DNA of 64,000 nucleotides, taken from the NCBI RefSeq assembly GCF_003852535.1, contig NZ_QAJP01000010.1:62001-126000 (forward strand), given 5' to 3'. This DNA comes from Herminiimonas sp. KBW02 (GTDB taxonomy: Bacteria; Pseudomonadota; Gammaproteobacteria; Burkholderiales; Burkholderiaceae_D). How positions within the stretch are numbered: the first letter of the stretch is position 1; the number at the start of each line of letters is the position of its first letter. The notes beneath the pieces were generated by a model that had not been told where the DNA came from, did not search any database, and saw nothing but the letters and a program-made list of their open reading frames with translations. A program made the translations under genes and the position numbers. Positions 27,363-35,798 of this stretch are shown one piece after another.

Positions 27363-28301
27363 TCATTCATACATCCCCGTCACTGACGACCATTTGAAAA
27401 CCCGCTTCCACGTCCCGTTACGTTCGCGCAGTTCGATATCAGCATAACCATCCCGCATCTCCGGTAGCACGGTCAGCATATTCACCGTTTCCGATACCGC
27501 ACGCTCACTTCCGGCACCAACAGATTCCGTCTTGATAAAAGCCATCGGTCGCGCAAACACCGGACGCAGTCTTGCGCCATCCATCATGAACAGATACAAC
27601 ATTTCAAAATTGGCACCACCACCTTTATATTCTTCATCCCAGCTGGCGCGCACAGCCACGGCCCATCCCTGCTCTGTATCGCCAGGTCGCAGCAGATAAG
27701 GCTGCAAGTCAAAACGTCGCCAACTGTCCGGCCATCGCAGCACAGGCTTATGCGCCGCACTCCGGTCCAGGGCTCGCGGCTGAGGTATGTTGGAGTTCGC
27801 CCAACTGACGGGAACAGACACAGCTTCATGGCTACGTGCCACCAGTACCGGCGACGCACCGGGACGCTTGCTAAACACACCCAACCATAAAGACATCTTG
27901 TCCTGTACTTCTTGCGAGTCTGCATCGCAGCCATGCATCACAAACATACGGTAGCGTTCTGCCGTTTCCGCACGCGGTGCGAGGCAAACCATGGCCAGAT
28001 ACATGTCCGGACGTTGCGACCAACGCAACACACCAGCAGTCGCCAATAATTCTGTCGGCTGCCCGGATGCCAACTGTTGCAGCAGGCTATCCCTATCGTA
28101 AGTAACAGGCAGCGGCGTACCAAAGTCCTGCGGTTCCGCACCGGGCGCCATCGCGGCCCGGTCATACATGATGCGCGCTTCTTCGGTACGAAACGCGGCA
28201 CGGACGTGATCCTGGGTTGGCACCCTGATCTGTGCCTGCGTTGACGCATGGATAGATAGCATAAGAAGTATCAGCTGAGAGCAAAAAGACGACAGTCGCA
28301 T
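27363..28301 (-). CDS. Secreted protein of unknown function (312 aa) upstream of tpsA
   Basis: A signal peptide (MRLSSFCSQLILLMLSIHAST-AQA) and a 290-residue mature part rich in beta-type sequence with two central Cys (VCLAP and HGCDAD, likely a disulfide). I do not know the family. It is on the same strand as tpsA and 318 bases before it. A decayed copy of its 3' end lies next to a decayed piece of tpsA at 18063-18216, so the two genes seem to have travelled or duplicated together. A role in TpsA export or envelope anchoring is possible but unsupported by motifs. Confidence 0.75.
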   Translation of the reverse strand: MRLSSFCSQLILLMLSIHASTQAQIRVPTQDHVRAAFRTEEARIMYDRAAMAPGAEPQDFGTPLPVTYDRDSLLQQLASGQPTELLATAGVLRWSQRPDMYLAMVCLAPRAETAERYRMFVMHGCDADSQEVQDKMSLWLGVFSKRPGASPVLVARSHEAVSVPVSWANSNIPQPRALDRSAAHKPVLRWPDSWRRFDLQPYLLRPGDTEQGWAVAVRASWDEEYKGGGANFEMLYLFMMDGARLRPVFARPMAFIKTESVGAGSERAVSETVNMLTVLPEMRDGYADIELRERNGTWKRVFKWSSVTGMYE

Positions 28302-28480
28302 ACGTGCCTGGTGACACCAGTCCGAAATAAATGATCGAATGACACTAACTCAAGCGCTTCACGAAACGTGCCGGACAGTTCTCAATTACTCATGAGAAGC
28401 ATGTGATTAGACTCAGAACTTAGTTCGCACCGCACGACATGCAGCAGCATTTTATTTGCGATTTTTCTGGTTATACTTAA

Positions 28481-28520
28481 ATTGACAACCAGATTCCAAT
28501 TATGAAAACTAGTTGTCAAT
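28481..28520. promoter_or_regulatory. Inverted repeat upstream of the MarR-type regulator
   Basis: ATTGACAAC (28481-28489) and GTTGTCAAT (28512-28520) form a perfect 9-bp inverted repeat 13 bases before the regulator start; CTGGTT/AACCAG (28468-28473, 28486-28491) overlaps it. The TTGACA element is inside the left arm, so binding there would block a promoter. Likely autoregulatory operator. Confidence 0.65.
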
Positions 28521-28533
28521 AAAGGGAAATCAT

Positions 28534-28995
28534 ATGCGATCAAACAAAGCCCATAAAATCACGGAACTTACTCTGACAGTATTCCGCCTTAACGGCGCAC
28601 TGGTAGATTGGGGGGATGATTTTTCAGCACCAGAAGAACTCACCAGCGCACGGTGGAAAATGCTGGGGGCACTGGCATTAACCACGCAAGCGCTGACAGC
28701 GCCGCAGATTGCGACCTGCATGGGTGTTACCAGACAGGGAGCACAGAAACAGCTGAATTTACTCGTCGAAAGCGGTTTGGTAGAGCCCCGTTACAATCCG
28801 CAGCATAAACGCTCACCCTTGTATTCACTGACAAGACAAGGACGAAAAATTTATAGCACGATTAATCTGCGCTGGACTGGTCATGCGGCTAAGCTGGCCG
28901 CTGGCTTCACCGCTGCCGAGTTGGATACCACCACCAAAGTATTGCAGCAGTTGGCGGCTGTCTATGCAGATCTGGGACGTCAACATGAAACGTAA
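28534..28995 (+). CDS. MarR/winged-helix family transcriptional regulator
   Basis: A 153-residue regulator with the MarR layout: N-terminal dimer helix, winged helix at about 45-100 (LTAPQIATCMGVTRQGAQKQLNLLVESGLV and the wing YNPQHKRSPLYSLT), and C-terminal helices. ATG at 28534 follows AAGGGAA; an upstream in-frame ATG is less well placed. It overlaps the next gene by 11 bases, so both form an operon, and a perfect inverted repeat sits in front of it. The ligand is unknown. Confidence 0.85.
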   Translation: MRSNKAHKITELTLTVFRLNGALVDWGDDFSAPEELTSARWKMLGALALTTQALTAPQIATCMGVTRQGAQKQLNLLVESGLVEPRYNPQHKRSPLYSLTRQGRKIYSTINLRWTGHAAKLAAGFTAAELDTTTKVLQQLAAVYADLGRQHET

Positions 28996-29422
28996 AGTCC
29001 ACGCCATTGCCGCAACGCTGGCGCTACTATTCATCGCAACATTCTGGACCTCCACTGTCGCTGCCGAATTCCTGCTGTCCCAGCCCGCAGTTATTCAGGT
29101 CAAACTAGGGATCGCGTATGCATTGCTGGTTTTCATTCCGGTCATGGTCATCACCGGAGCCAGCGGCTTTGCCTTGGGCGGGAAAAGTACGCAGGCATTG
29201 ATCGTCGCCAAACGCAGGCGCATGCCCTACATCGCGGGTATCGGCTTGATCATACTCGTACCGTGCGCACTATTCCTGGCAGACCGCGCACAAAACGGAC
29301 TGCTGGACAACAGCTTTTATGGCATACAAGTGGTGGAACTGATTGCGGGGGCGATCAATCTGGTTTTGATGAGTCTGAATTTCCGCGATGGCTTACGATC
29401 GCGCCATTGCAGACAACAGTAA
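28985..29422 (+). CDS. Four-helix membrane protein in operon with MarR regulator
   Basis: A 145-residue protein with four hydrophobic segments (about 5-25, 37-60, 79-98 and 112-132) and a basic C-terminus (LRSRHCRQQ). Start overlaps the marR 3' end by 11 bases, with GGGAC upstream. I do not recognise a named family with certainty; it looks like the small four-helix inner-membrane proteins often placed beside MarR regulators. Function unknown; expression probably set by the neighbouring MarR protein. Confidence 0.75.
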   Translation: MKRKVHAIAATLALLFIATFWTSTVAAEFLLSQPAVIQVKLGIAYALLVFIPVMVITGASGFALGGKSTQALIVAKRRRMPYIAGIGLIILVPCALFLADRAQNGLLDNSFYGIQVVELIAGAINLVLMSLNFRDGLRSRHCRQQ

Positions 29423-29432
29423 ATAGCAGGCA

Positions 29433-29855
29433 TCAAGACTTGCCCTTATAACGCTCCAGCAATTCAAATATCGCCATACCCAGCACCATCGCCGTCACAA
29501 AAATAATGGTCTTGCTATTGCCGATGACCAGTGAAGCCAGCGCCGGCCCCGGGCAGTAACCAGCCAGCCCCCAGCCAACACCAAATGCCAGGCCGCCAAA
29601 TACCAGACGTTTATCTATCTGCTTCGCCTGCGGCAAACGCAAAGGCTCACCCAATAAAGTCTTGCTGCGTCTGGCAGCAGCACTAAAGGCAATCAGGCCG
29701 ACGCAGATCGCACCACCCATCACAAAAGCCAGTGACGGATCCCACTTCCCGCCCAGATCAAGGAAGCCGATGACTTTGGCCGGGTTAGCCATGCCAGAAA
29801 TAATCAAACCTATACCGAAGATCAGCCCAGCCAGTAATGCCATAAAGATTTGCAT
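29433..29855 (-). CDS. YeeE/YedE family half-transporter, subunit B (DUF6691-like)
   Basis: A 140-residue membrane protein with four helices and the conserved GYCPGPA motif (Cys near 106), typical of the second half of YeeE/YedE sulfur transporters; full-length YeeE imports thiosulfate through conserved Cys residues. It follows the first half by ten bases. Split pairs of this kind (also called PmpA/PmpB) are commonly found with BigR-type repressors and rhodanese or Sox genes. Confidence 0.87.
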   Translation of the reverse strand: MQIFMALLAGLIFGIGLIISGMANPAKVIGFLDLGGKWDPSLAFVMGGAICVGLIAFSAAARRSKTLLGEPLRLPQAKQIDKRLVFGGLAFGVGWGLAGYCPGPALASLVIGNSKTIIFVTAMVLGMAIFELLERYKGKS

Positions 29856-29865
29856 GACGATGCTC

Positions 29866-30297
29866 CTAGGCGATCAAATGACGCACGATGTACACGGTCA
29901 GGAAGCCTGCCGCCATGAAAGCCAGCGTTGCAACCAGCGAACGCAGCGACAGGCGCGACAAACCGCACACGCCATGACCACTGGTACAACCGGCGCCGTA
30001 ACGCGTACCCAATCCGACCAGCAAGCCGGCAACGACTAGCGTCACATTGCTGGCCTCGATCGTGGCATCCGGCAGCGGACGGAACAGCGCGTACAACAAA
30101 GGTGCCGCCATCAAGCCGATCAGGAAAGCCACGCGCCACAGCAGGTCGCCCTTCACTGGTCTTAGCAAACCACCGAGGATGCCGCTGATACCTGCGATCT
30201 TGCCGTTGAAGAGTATGAATAATGCTGCCGCCAGTCCGATCAGCAAGCCGCCGACCAGCCCGTGCCATGGCGTGAAATGCATCCAGTCTATCGTCAT
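29866..30297 (-). CDS. YeeE/YedE family half-transporter, subunit A
   Basis: A 143-residue membrane protein with about four helices and the motif [15 protein letters not shown] (two Cys near 104 and 111), the substrate-contact signature of YeeE/YedE proteins. The ATG overlaps the stop of the ArsR-type repressor gene (four-base overlap), so the three genes form one operon. It presumably moves thiosulfate or a sulfane-sulfur compound across the inner membrane. Confidence 0.88.
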   Translation of the reverse strand: MTIDWMHFTPWHGLVGGLLIGLAAALFILFNGKIAGISGILGGLLRPVKGDLLWRVAFLIGLMAAPLLYALFRPLPDATIEASNVTLVVAGLLVGLGTRYGAGCTSGHGVCGLSRLSLRSLVATLAFMAAGFLTVYIVRHLIA

Positions 30298-30626
30298 GAT
30301 TTTTTCCTCTTCGCAGGTGCGCAGTACTGTTGATACAGGACTTCAATCACGGCCATCGCTTCTTTGCTGGCCATGCTGTAATAGATTTGCTTGCCTTCCC
30401 GCCGCGTATGCACCAGTTGCTCTTCACGCAGTACCGTCAACTGCTGCGACAAAGTCGGCTGCCGTATCTCAGTCGCTTCTTCCAGCTCACTGACACAGTA
30501 CTCGCCCTCGGCCAGCTGGCACATCAATAGCAATCTATCCCGATTGGATAAAGTCTTGAGCAAGCCGCAGGCTTTAGTCGCGGCTTGCTGCAAAGCATCC
30601 AGATCCACACTTTCAGTTGCACTCAT
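30294..30626 (-). CDS. BigR/SqrR-like ArsR-family persulfide-sensing repressor
   Basis: A 110-residue winged-helix protein. The helix-turn-helix reads [28 protein letters not shown]. Cys36 in MCQLAEGEY and Cys102 near the end (QQYCAPA) match the redox pair that forms a tetrasulfide link in BigR/SqrR, while the metal sites of ArsR/SmtB are not evident. It heads an operon with the YeeE/YedE pair. The ATG at 30626 has AAGAG upstream; a GTG two codons earlier is an alternative. A perfect AT-rich palindrome lies 36 bases upstream. Confidence 0.87.
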   Translation of the reverse strand: MSATESVDLDALQQAATKACGLLKTLSNRDRLLLMCQLAEGEYCVSELEEATEIRQPTLSQQLTVLREEQLVHTRREGKQIYYSMASKEAMAVIEVLYQQYCAPAKRKKS

Positions 30627-30661
30627 ACACACTCTTAATCATCGAACAATATGCAATATTT

Positions 30662-30683
30662 TAATATATATTTATATATATTA
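30662..30683. promoter_or_regulatory. AT-rich palindrome, likely BigR-type operator
   Basis: TAATATATAT and ATATATATTA flank a central TT, giving a perfect 10-bp inverted repeat upstream of the BigR-like gene. BigR operators are known to be AT-rich palindromes overlapping the -10 region; this one would cover the minus-strand promoter. Confidence 0.7.
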
Positions 30684-30742
30684 TTAAGGAAAAATAAAGC
30701 AGCCCAGGTAGCCAGGCTGCTCGCGCTTATCAAGCTGATCAA

Positions 30743-31270
30743 TTACGGTGGCGCACATTCTTGCACCGCACCTTTCTTTCCGCTGCCCGCTTTCTTCGCT
30801 GCGGCTATTTTTTTGGCGGATGCATCAAACGCATTATCCAGATAGCCGCCATAAACCCCGGCAATATCGCCGCCTATGATGGGCGGTGCCAGCATGCAAC
30901 CACTCGCATCCACGAAGATCACCGTAGGTGCAGCGATCACTTTGTATTTTTGCGCGATGCCACGCGGACTGGTACTGCTACGATCAAAACTCTGTACGCT
31001 TTGCGCACTCGCCATATCCACTTCACGGATGACAGGCCGCTCCTTAGGTTTGCTATCCCTCAGTAACGGATACAAATAGTTATTCCGCACTACATGACAA
31101 AACGGACAACCCGGCAAAGAGAAAAAGAGTATGACAGGCTTAGCTTCACGTTCGGCCTGCGCACCGTCACGCGCCAGATCGCTCACCATAGGAATCGCGG
31201 CAGCCTTATTATCAGCAACAGCATGCGTGCTCAATACCAGGCACAACAGACACAGGAACAATGATTTCAT
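30743..31270 (-). CDS. soxW: SoxW-like periplasmic thioredoxin
   Basis: A 175-residue exported thioredoxin-fold protein: signal peptide to about residue 19 (THAVAD), active site GCPFC at 54-58, cis-Pro in AAPTVIFVD and a Lys-rich C-terminus. SoxW-type proteins keep Sox carrier cysteines reduced. The ATG at 31270 has GAGG upstream and lies seven bases after the preceding TlpA-like gene; a longer frame upstream overlaps that gene and is unlikely. A SoxV/CcdA membrane donor, its usual partner, is not in the window. The symbol is assigned from context and fold. Confidence 0.75.
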   Translation of the reverse strand: MKSLFLCLLCLVLSTHAVADNKAAAIPMVSDLARDGAQAEREAKPVILFFSLPGCPFCHVVRNNYLYPLLRDSKPKERPVIREVDMASAQSVQSFDRSSTSPRGIAQKYKVIAAPTVIFVDASGCMLAPPIIGGDIAGVYGGYLDNAFDASAKKIAAAKKAGSGKKGAVQECAPP

Positions 31271-31277
31271 ACGCGCC

Positions 31278-31793
31278 TCAATCCTGCTGCGCGAATCTGG
31301 CGATGTCGTCGAAGTCTTCGTCAAAGATTTCACCGACATCTACGCGTCTAAGCATGCCGCGTTTGTCGAATACATAGTTAATCGGCAGACCTTGTCGTTT
31401 GCCCAGTACCCGCTCCAGCGCCGGGAAGTCAGTAGTAACCGGATGCGTGAGCTGATACTTGCGCACCCACTGCTGCGCCTTCTCTTTTTGTTGCGGGTCT
31501 TTGCTTTCGATGTTGACGCCGATGACGATCAGCTTGTCCGTGTTCCTGCTGTACAGCTTTTGCAATTTCGGCGCTTCATTTGCGCAGAACGGGCAATAGG
31601 AAGCAAAGTAGCTGATAACGATGACTTTGCCACGCAGGCTGGCAGGATGGATGGTCTTGCCGTCCAGCGTCGTCAGTATCGGTAGTGCCGGGGTGTCACC
31701 CGGACGCACATCGGCCGCGTACGCTGCTCCGGACACAGCGATGCATGCCAGCAATAGCAAACGAGATACGGCGAGGGACAGGCGCTTCATCAT
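31278..31793 (-). CDS. TlpA/ResA-like thiol-disulfide oxidoreductase
   Basis: A 171-residue periplasmic protein with signal peptide (to AAYA, about 27), TlpA-type opening RPGDTPALPILTTLDG, active site YCPFC (Cys67 and Cys70) and the GLPINYVFD cis-Pro segment. It likely reduces disulfides or persulfides in Sox proteins or assists cytochrome c maturation. ATG at 31793 (MMKRL) is preferred over a GTG three codons upstream. It sits between the rhodanese and SoxW-like genes in the minus-strand Sox cluster. Confidence 0.83.
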   Translation of the reverse strand: MMKRLSLAVSRLLLLACIAVSGAAYAADVRPGDTPALPILTTLDGKTIHPASLRGKVIVISYFASYCPFCANEAPKLQKLYSRNTDKLIVIGVNIESKDPQQKEKAQQWVRKYQLTHPVTTDFPALERVLGKRQGLPINYVFDKRGMLRRVDVGEIFDEDFDDIARFAQQD

Positions 31794-31841
31794 GCTGCAC
31801 ACCTAAGGAAGCAGGCTACGCGCAATAACACGTAGCGAATT

Positions 31842-32426
31842 TCAATACCTGGGGAAATACAATTTACTCTTGTCCAGCTTATAGCTCCACGGCAGTCCTG
31901 CATTCTTCCAGCCATTCACTGCTCGCTGCCCTGCTTGCGGCCCGGTCTTGGCCAGGTCACCTTCAAAACCGTCAACTACTGAATACACCCTGGTATAACC
32001 AAGATCGGTCAGCAAGTTAGCAGCACGCGAACTGCGATCACCGGAGCGACAGATCAGGATCACGGTATCGTTTTTACCAAGTCCTGCTGCCGTCATGCGT
32101 CGCGCCAGTTCCGGCCCGAAGTCGCTATTCACGTCCAGCTTGAAGCGTCCGTTCTTATCATCCCACGGCGCATCATCCGGATGTTCGACGTAGGGAATGC
32201 TGGCGTCGGCTATGGTCGGCATGCCGACATAAGTGATTTCCCCGCGCGTACGCACGTCTACAAAATAAGCCTTGTCGGCCAGCTTTTGCTTGAGCCGATA
32301 CGCTTCCTTCGCATCCAGATACAGCCCTGCCCTGGTCTGTTTGATATCCGGCACTTGTGATGCATCGTAAGCCCATGCAAATACGCAAGCCGCACCCAGT
32401 ATCAGAGCAGCGATCAGTTTCTTCAT
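31842..32426 (-). CDS. Periplasmic rhodanese-domain protein
   Basis: A 194-residue protein with signal peptide (AACVFAWA) and one rhodanese domain. The active-site loop is ICRSGDRS with Cys126, the usual CRxGxR form that holds a persulfide. The FVDVRTRGEITYVGMP segment is the family's first half. It is the gene directly after soxB and probably handles sulfane sulfur produced or released by the Sox system in the periplasm. An exact substrate cannot be given. Confidence 0.87.
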   Translation of the reverse strand: MKKLIAALILGAACVFAWAYDASQVPDIKQTRAGLYLDAKEAYRLKQKLADKAYFVDVRTRGEITYVGMPTIADASIPYVEHPDDAPWDDKNGRFKLDVNSDFGPELARRMTAAGLGKNDTVILICRSGDRSSRAANLLTDLGYTRVYSVVDGFEGDLAKTGPQAGQRAVNGWKNAGLPWSYKLDKSKLYFPRY

Positions 32427-32447
32427 TTTGCATCAACCTCACACAAT

Positions 32448-34166
32448 TTAATTCGCAATGCCCGGATTACCATCCATGCCGACGATACGCGGCGTATTCA
32501 GTTTGCGTGGTGTAACGACCTTGTTGCTACGTAGCCACTGCGCCACCACATCCCACACTGGTTCGCCGGATGCGCCTTCTGCGACTGGCGCCCAGCCCGC
32601 CACCTTGTAGGTCTTGCTGGCATCAATCAGCTTGCCGTCCAGACGCATGTCCTGGATACGCGCACCCATTTTTTCCTTGGGCGCTATCGTGTAGCTCATG
32701 CCGCCTACCCGTACCATATCGCCACCTTGCTGATAGTAAGGATCGGGGTTGAACAGATTGTCGGCTACGTCTTCCAGTATGGTTTTGATAGTCGCACCGC
32801 TCATATCGGTCAGCGTGCTGTATGAATATGTCGTCGCGGTCTGATCCATCAGATGTTCCATCAGGATAGGACTGTCCGGCAGCAACGATGTCCCCCAACG
32901 GAAACCCGGAGAGAAAGCGATGTCTGCACCTTTGACATCCATCAGCGCATCGACGATGAGTTGATCGAAGGTACCGTTGAAATTACCCCGGCGGTACAAA
33001 GTCCCTTCCGTCATCGCCAGACGTTCATTCAGTTTGGATTCATACGGTGCACGTATCTTGGTGATCAGTGCATCCATGTCCTTGTCCGCAGGCAGGAAGT
33101 TGGAGAACACCGGCAACAAGCGATATTTGTAGCCCTGCACTTTGCCGCCGCGCACATCGAAGTCGAGCACGCCGAGGAATTTGCTATTGCTGCCTGCGTT
33201 GGTGACCAGTGTTTTACCGCCAGGATTGCTGACGATGACAGGAGCAGGCATACCGTCATGCGTATGCCCACCCATGATGGCATCTATGCCGCGCACGCGC
33301 GACGCCATTTTCAGATCCACATCCATACCGTTATGCGACAGCACGACCACGACTTTCGCGCCTTTGCTGCGCGCTTCGTCGACCATCTTTTGCATATTCT
33401 CTTCCTGGATACCGAAACTCCATTCCGGTACCAGGTAACGCGGGTTGGCGATAGGCGTGTACGGGAAAGCCTGGCCGATGACGGCGATTTGCACGCCATT
33501 CATTTCCTTCAGCACATAGGGCGGGAAGACCGGATCGCCGAAGTCGGTGGTCTTGATGTTTTGTGCGACGAAATCGACTTTTCCCTTGAAGTCTTTCTCA
33601 ACGATTTCCTTCACGCGTTTGTCACCCAGTGTCATTTCCCAGTGTGCGGTCATGACATCCACGCCCAATGCCAGGCAGGCGTCGACCATATCCTGGCCAT
33701 TGGTCCACAAGGCAGTTGCCGAGCCCTGCCAGGTATCGCCGCCATCCAGCAATAATGCGCCCGGACGGCCAGCCTTCATGCGTTTGACCAACGTCGACAA
33801 ATGCGCGAAGCCGCCGACTTTGCCGTAGGTTTGCGCTGCCTTTTCAAAATTCAGGTAGCTGAATGCATAGGCTTCTGGCGTATTCGGTTTGACGCCAATT
33901 TCCTTCAGCAATTTTTCGCCGACCAGATGCGGCATGCGTCCTACCGCGTCGCCTATGCCCAGATTCACATTCGGTTCACGGAAGTAGATCGGTTTCAATT
34001 GCGCATGGCAATCGGTGAAGTGCAGGAAATGGACATTGCCGAAACGCGGCACGTCATACAGTTTGCCGGCGGAAGGTGCCGCCAGCGCGCCTTTGGAATC
34101 CAGCAACATACCGCCTGCAGCTGCGATACCCATGACCTGAATGAACTCACGACGATTCAAACCCAT
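32448..34166 (-). CDS. soxB: Thiosulfohydrolase SoxB
   Basis: A 572-residue dimanganese enzyme that hydrolyses the sulfonate from SoxY-S-thiosulfonate, releasing sulfate. Tat signal NRREFIQVMGIAAAGG at the N-terminus, then the 5'-nucleotidase-like metallophosphoesterase motifs HFTDCHAQ, LLDGGDTWQGS, LSHNGMD and GGHTHDG, and a C-terminal 5'-nucleotidase domain. It lies after soxX in the order soxC-soxD-paz-soxY-soxZ-soxA-soxX-soxB. SoxB is the marker gene of the pathway. Confidence 0.95.
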   Translation of the reverse strand: MGLNRREFIQVMGIAAAGGMLLDSKGALAAPSAGKLYDVPRFGNVHFLHFTDCHAQLKPIYFREPNVNLGIGDAVGRMPHLVGEKLLKEIGVKPNTPEAYAFSYLNFEKAAQTYGKVGGFAHLSTLVKRMKAGRPGALLLDGGDTWQGSATALWTNGQDMVDACLALGVDVMTAHWEMTLGDKRVKEIVEKDFKGKVDFVAQNIKTTDFGDPVFPPYVLKEMNGVQIAVIGQAFPYTPIANPRYLVPEWSFGIQEENMQKMVDEARSKGAKVVVVLSHNGMDVDLKMASRVRGIDAIMGGHTHDGMPAPVIVSNPGGKTLVTNAGSNSKFLGVLDFDVRGGKVQGYKYRLLPVFSNFLPADKDMDALITKIRAPYESKLNERLAMTEGTLYRRGNFNGTFDQLIVDALMDVKGADIAFSPGFRWGTSLLPDSPILMEHLMDQTATTYSYSTLTDMSGATIKTILEDVADNLFNPDPYYQQGGDMVRVGGMSYTIAPKEKMGARIQDMRLDGKLIDASKTYKVAGWAPVAEGASGEPVWDVVAQWLRSNKVVTPRKLNTPRIVGMDGNPGIAN

Positions 34167-34281
34167 TTTTTCCTCTGATTATTCGGTAGACGAGCTCGCC
34201 ATGCTTGCAGGTGCAAGCGATGCGATAAGGTGATGCAATCAAAGCGCAGCAAGTGGCACTGCGCCTTGATTTAGCGGTTGC

Positions 34282-34899
34282 TTACTTGTTGACGGGCGAA
34301 GCCGGATCCAGCAACAAGGCCATGACATCCTTGATTTGTTTCTCTTGCAGGATGCCGTTATGGCCGAAGCGCGGCATGTTGGAACATGCGGTAAAGGCCT
34401 GGGCGTTGTAGATCTTGGCCCAGGTGTACTTCAGCATGTCTTCGCTCTGGCCACGTATCTTCCCGTACTGATACAGGGAAGGACCGATGTTGCCGAAGGA
34501 GATTTCTGCCTTGCCGATTTGATGACAGGCGTAACAGTTACCACCGTTGACACTGCCGACCGCATCCGACGATTGCATGCCGCGACCGTTCTGGGCAATT
34601 TTCTCGCCTTCTTTCCAGTCACCCAGGTACTTGCCGTCAGCCGGATACTTCACCTGCTTGAGCTGTGAAGCTTCCAGTGCTGCTGCCTTATCCTTAGGTG
34701 TATCGCTCGGATATTCACTGCACAGCTTTTGCGCCTCGTCCTGATCCAGCATACGCTCCATGGTGGCCGGGCCTTTGGATTTGAAGTCTGCTTTTAGCAT
34801 GGCGATTGTTTCTTTGCCATAGTCGCTATCCGCTGCTACGGTGGCACAACCGGCGATGGTAACGACCGATGCTATCAAGATGCCTATTCTTTTTTTCAT
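34282..34899 (-). CDS. soxX: Sulfur-oxidising c-type cytochrome SoxX
   Basis: A 205-residue single-haem cytochrome. NCYACHQIG (haem Cys122 and Cys125, His126) and the likely Met ligand M175 in SNMPRFGHNGIL. The N-terminus has a lipobox-like IAGC (Cys18) followed by AT, so it may be a lipoprotein or simply Sec-exported. About 95 residues lie before the haem domain, longer than in the Paracoccus protein, including a Cys60. With SoxA it forms the SoxAX complex that couples thiosulfate to SoxY. Confidence 0.92.
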   Translation of the reverse strand: MKKRIGILIASVVTIAGCATVAADSDYGKETIAMLKADFKSKGPATMERMLDQDEAQKLCSEYPSDTPKDKAAALEASQLKQVKYPADGKYLGDWKEGEKIAQNGRGMQSSDAVGSVNGGNCYACHQIGKAEISFGNIGPSLYQYGKIRGQSEDMLKYTWAKIYNAQAFTACSNMPRFGHNGILQEKQIKDVMALLLDPASPVNK

Positions 34900-34908
34900 A
34901 TCGCCTCC

Positions 34909-35712
34909 CTATCGTTTCAGCGCTGGGCCGTTATACACACCACCGTCCGCGCTCTTGGCCAGGAACATCGTCACTGCAGTGATGACGTCAGAGCCGTACA
35001 GCGGTTCCGGGAAGCGTTGCTGACGGAAGCAATCATTCAGGCGATGCTGCATGGTGCGCACTTCGCCTTGCGAGACGCGATAAGCAGGCCAGGTGCCATA
35101 CGCAGCCTGTGCATTGCTCTTGTTCAGCAAGTTGGGGAGGTCCTGCAAACGGATGCGTTGATTGTCAACGGCGTGGCAGGTAGCACAGGCAAAGTCATGC
35201 GAACCGGCACGGTAGAAGAAGATCTTCTTGCCGATCTCATAGGCACGCTTTTCTTCCGGATGCGCAGTCGATACCGACATCTTCATGCCACGCGATTCGG
35301 ATGTGATGTACGCCACCATCGGTTCGATATCAGACGGCTTGCCGGCTGAACCGAACGGCATCTTCACTGCCTGCTCACGCGTCAGGCCCTGCAGGTTCAT
35401 ACGGCAATAGATCAGCCGCTGTTCCAGGTCCATGACCTTGTTGACGTCCTTGAAGTAACGCGGCAATTCGGCATAAGCACCTTTTACCACGCCAGCGCCT
35501 TTGCCCAGATCGCATTGTTCCAGGCTGACATTTTTCGGACCGGCTTTGGTGCGCCATAGTTCTTCACCGCGCATTTCCCATAACTCAGCGGGATTACCGT
35601 CAGCCAGCAGCTGGCGATACTTGGCAATCTCATCTGTAGTCGATTGCGCCATTACAGATGCAGTTGCGCTGATCGCGACCGCTGCAAATAAATACAAGCT
35701 TCTCTGTCTCAT
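34909..35712 (-). CDS. soxA: Sulfur-oxidising cytochrome SoxA (mono-haem type)
   Basis: A 267-residue periplasmic protein with signal peptide (ATASVMAQ). Only one haem site is present, ACATCH (Cys176, Cys179, His180). The place of the second haem in di-haem SoxA is taken by Cys67 and Cys103, probably a disulfide, as described for mono-haem SoxA. Cys228 in LNDCFRQQRFPEP is the active-site Cys ligand that carries the persulfide. It pairs with SoxX, whose gene follows after nine bases. Confidence 0.94.
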   Translation of the reverse strand: MRQRSLYLFAAVAISATASVMAQSTTDEIAKYRQLLADGNPAELWEMRGEELWRTKAGPKNVSLEQCDLGKGAGVVKGAYAELPRYFKDVNKVMDLEQRLIYCRMNLQGLTREQAVKMPFGSAGKPSDIEPMVAYITSESRGMKMSVSTAHPEEKRAYEIGKKIFFYRAGSHDFACATCHAVDNQRIRLQDLPNLLNKSNAQAAYGTWPAYRVSQGEVRTMQHRLNDCFRQQRFPEPLYGSDVITAVTMFLAKSADGGVYNGPALKR

Positions 35713-35798
35713 TACGCCCTCCTCAAATTTAAGTGGATGCGGTCTGATGCCACATTCGTATCACTTGGGTACTTCTGCTCCCGTTTGCTTACTTAGCT

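Noticed and set aside
29433-30297. Frameshifted single yeeE gene
   Set aside because: Both halves have their own start, ribosome site and conserved Cys motif, and split YeeE/YedE pairs are a known arrangement.
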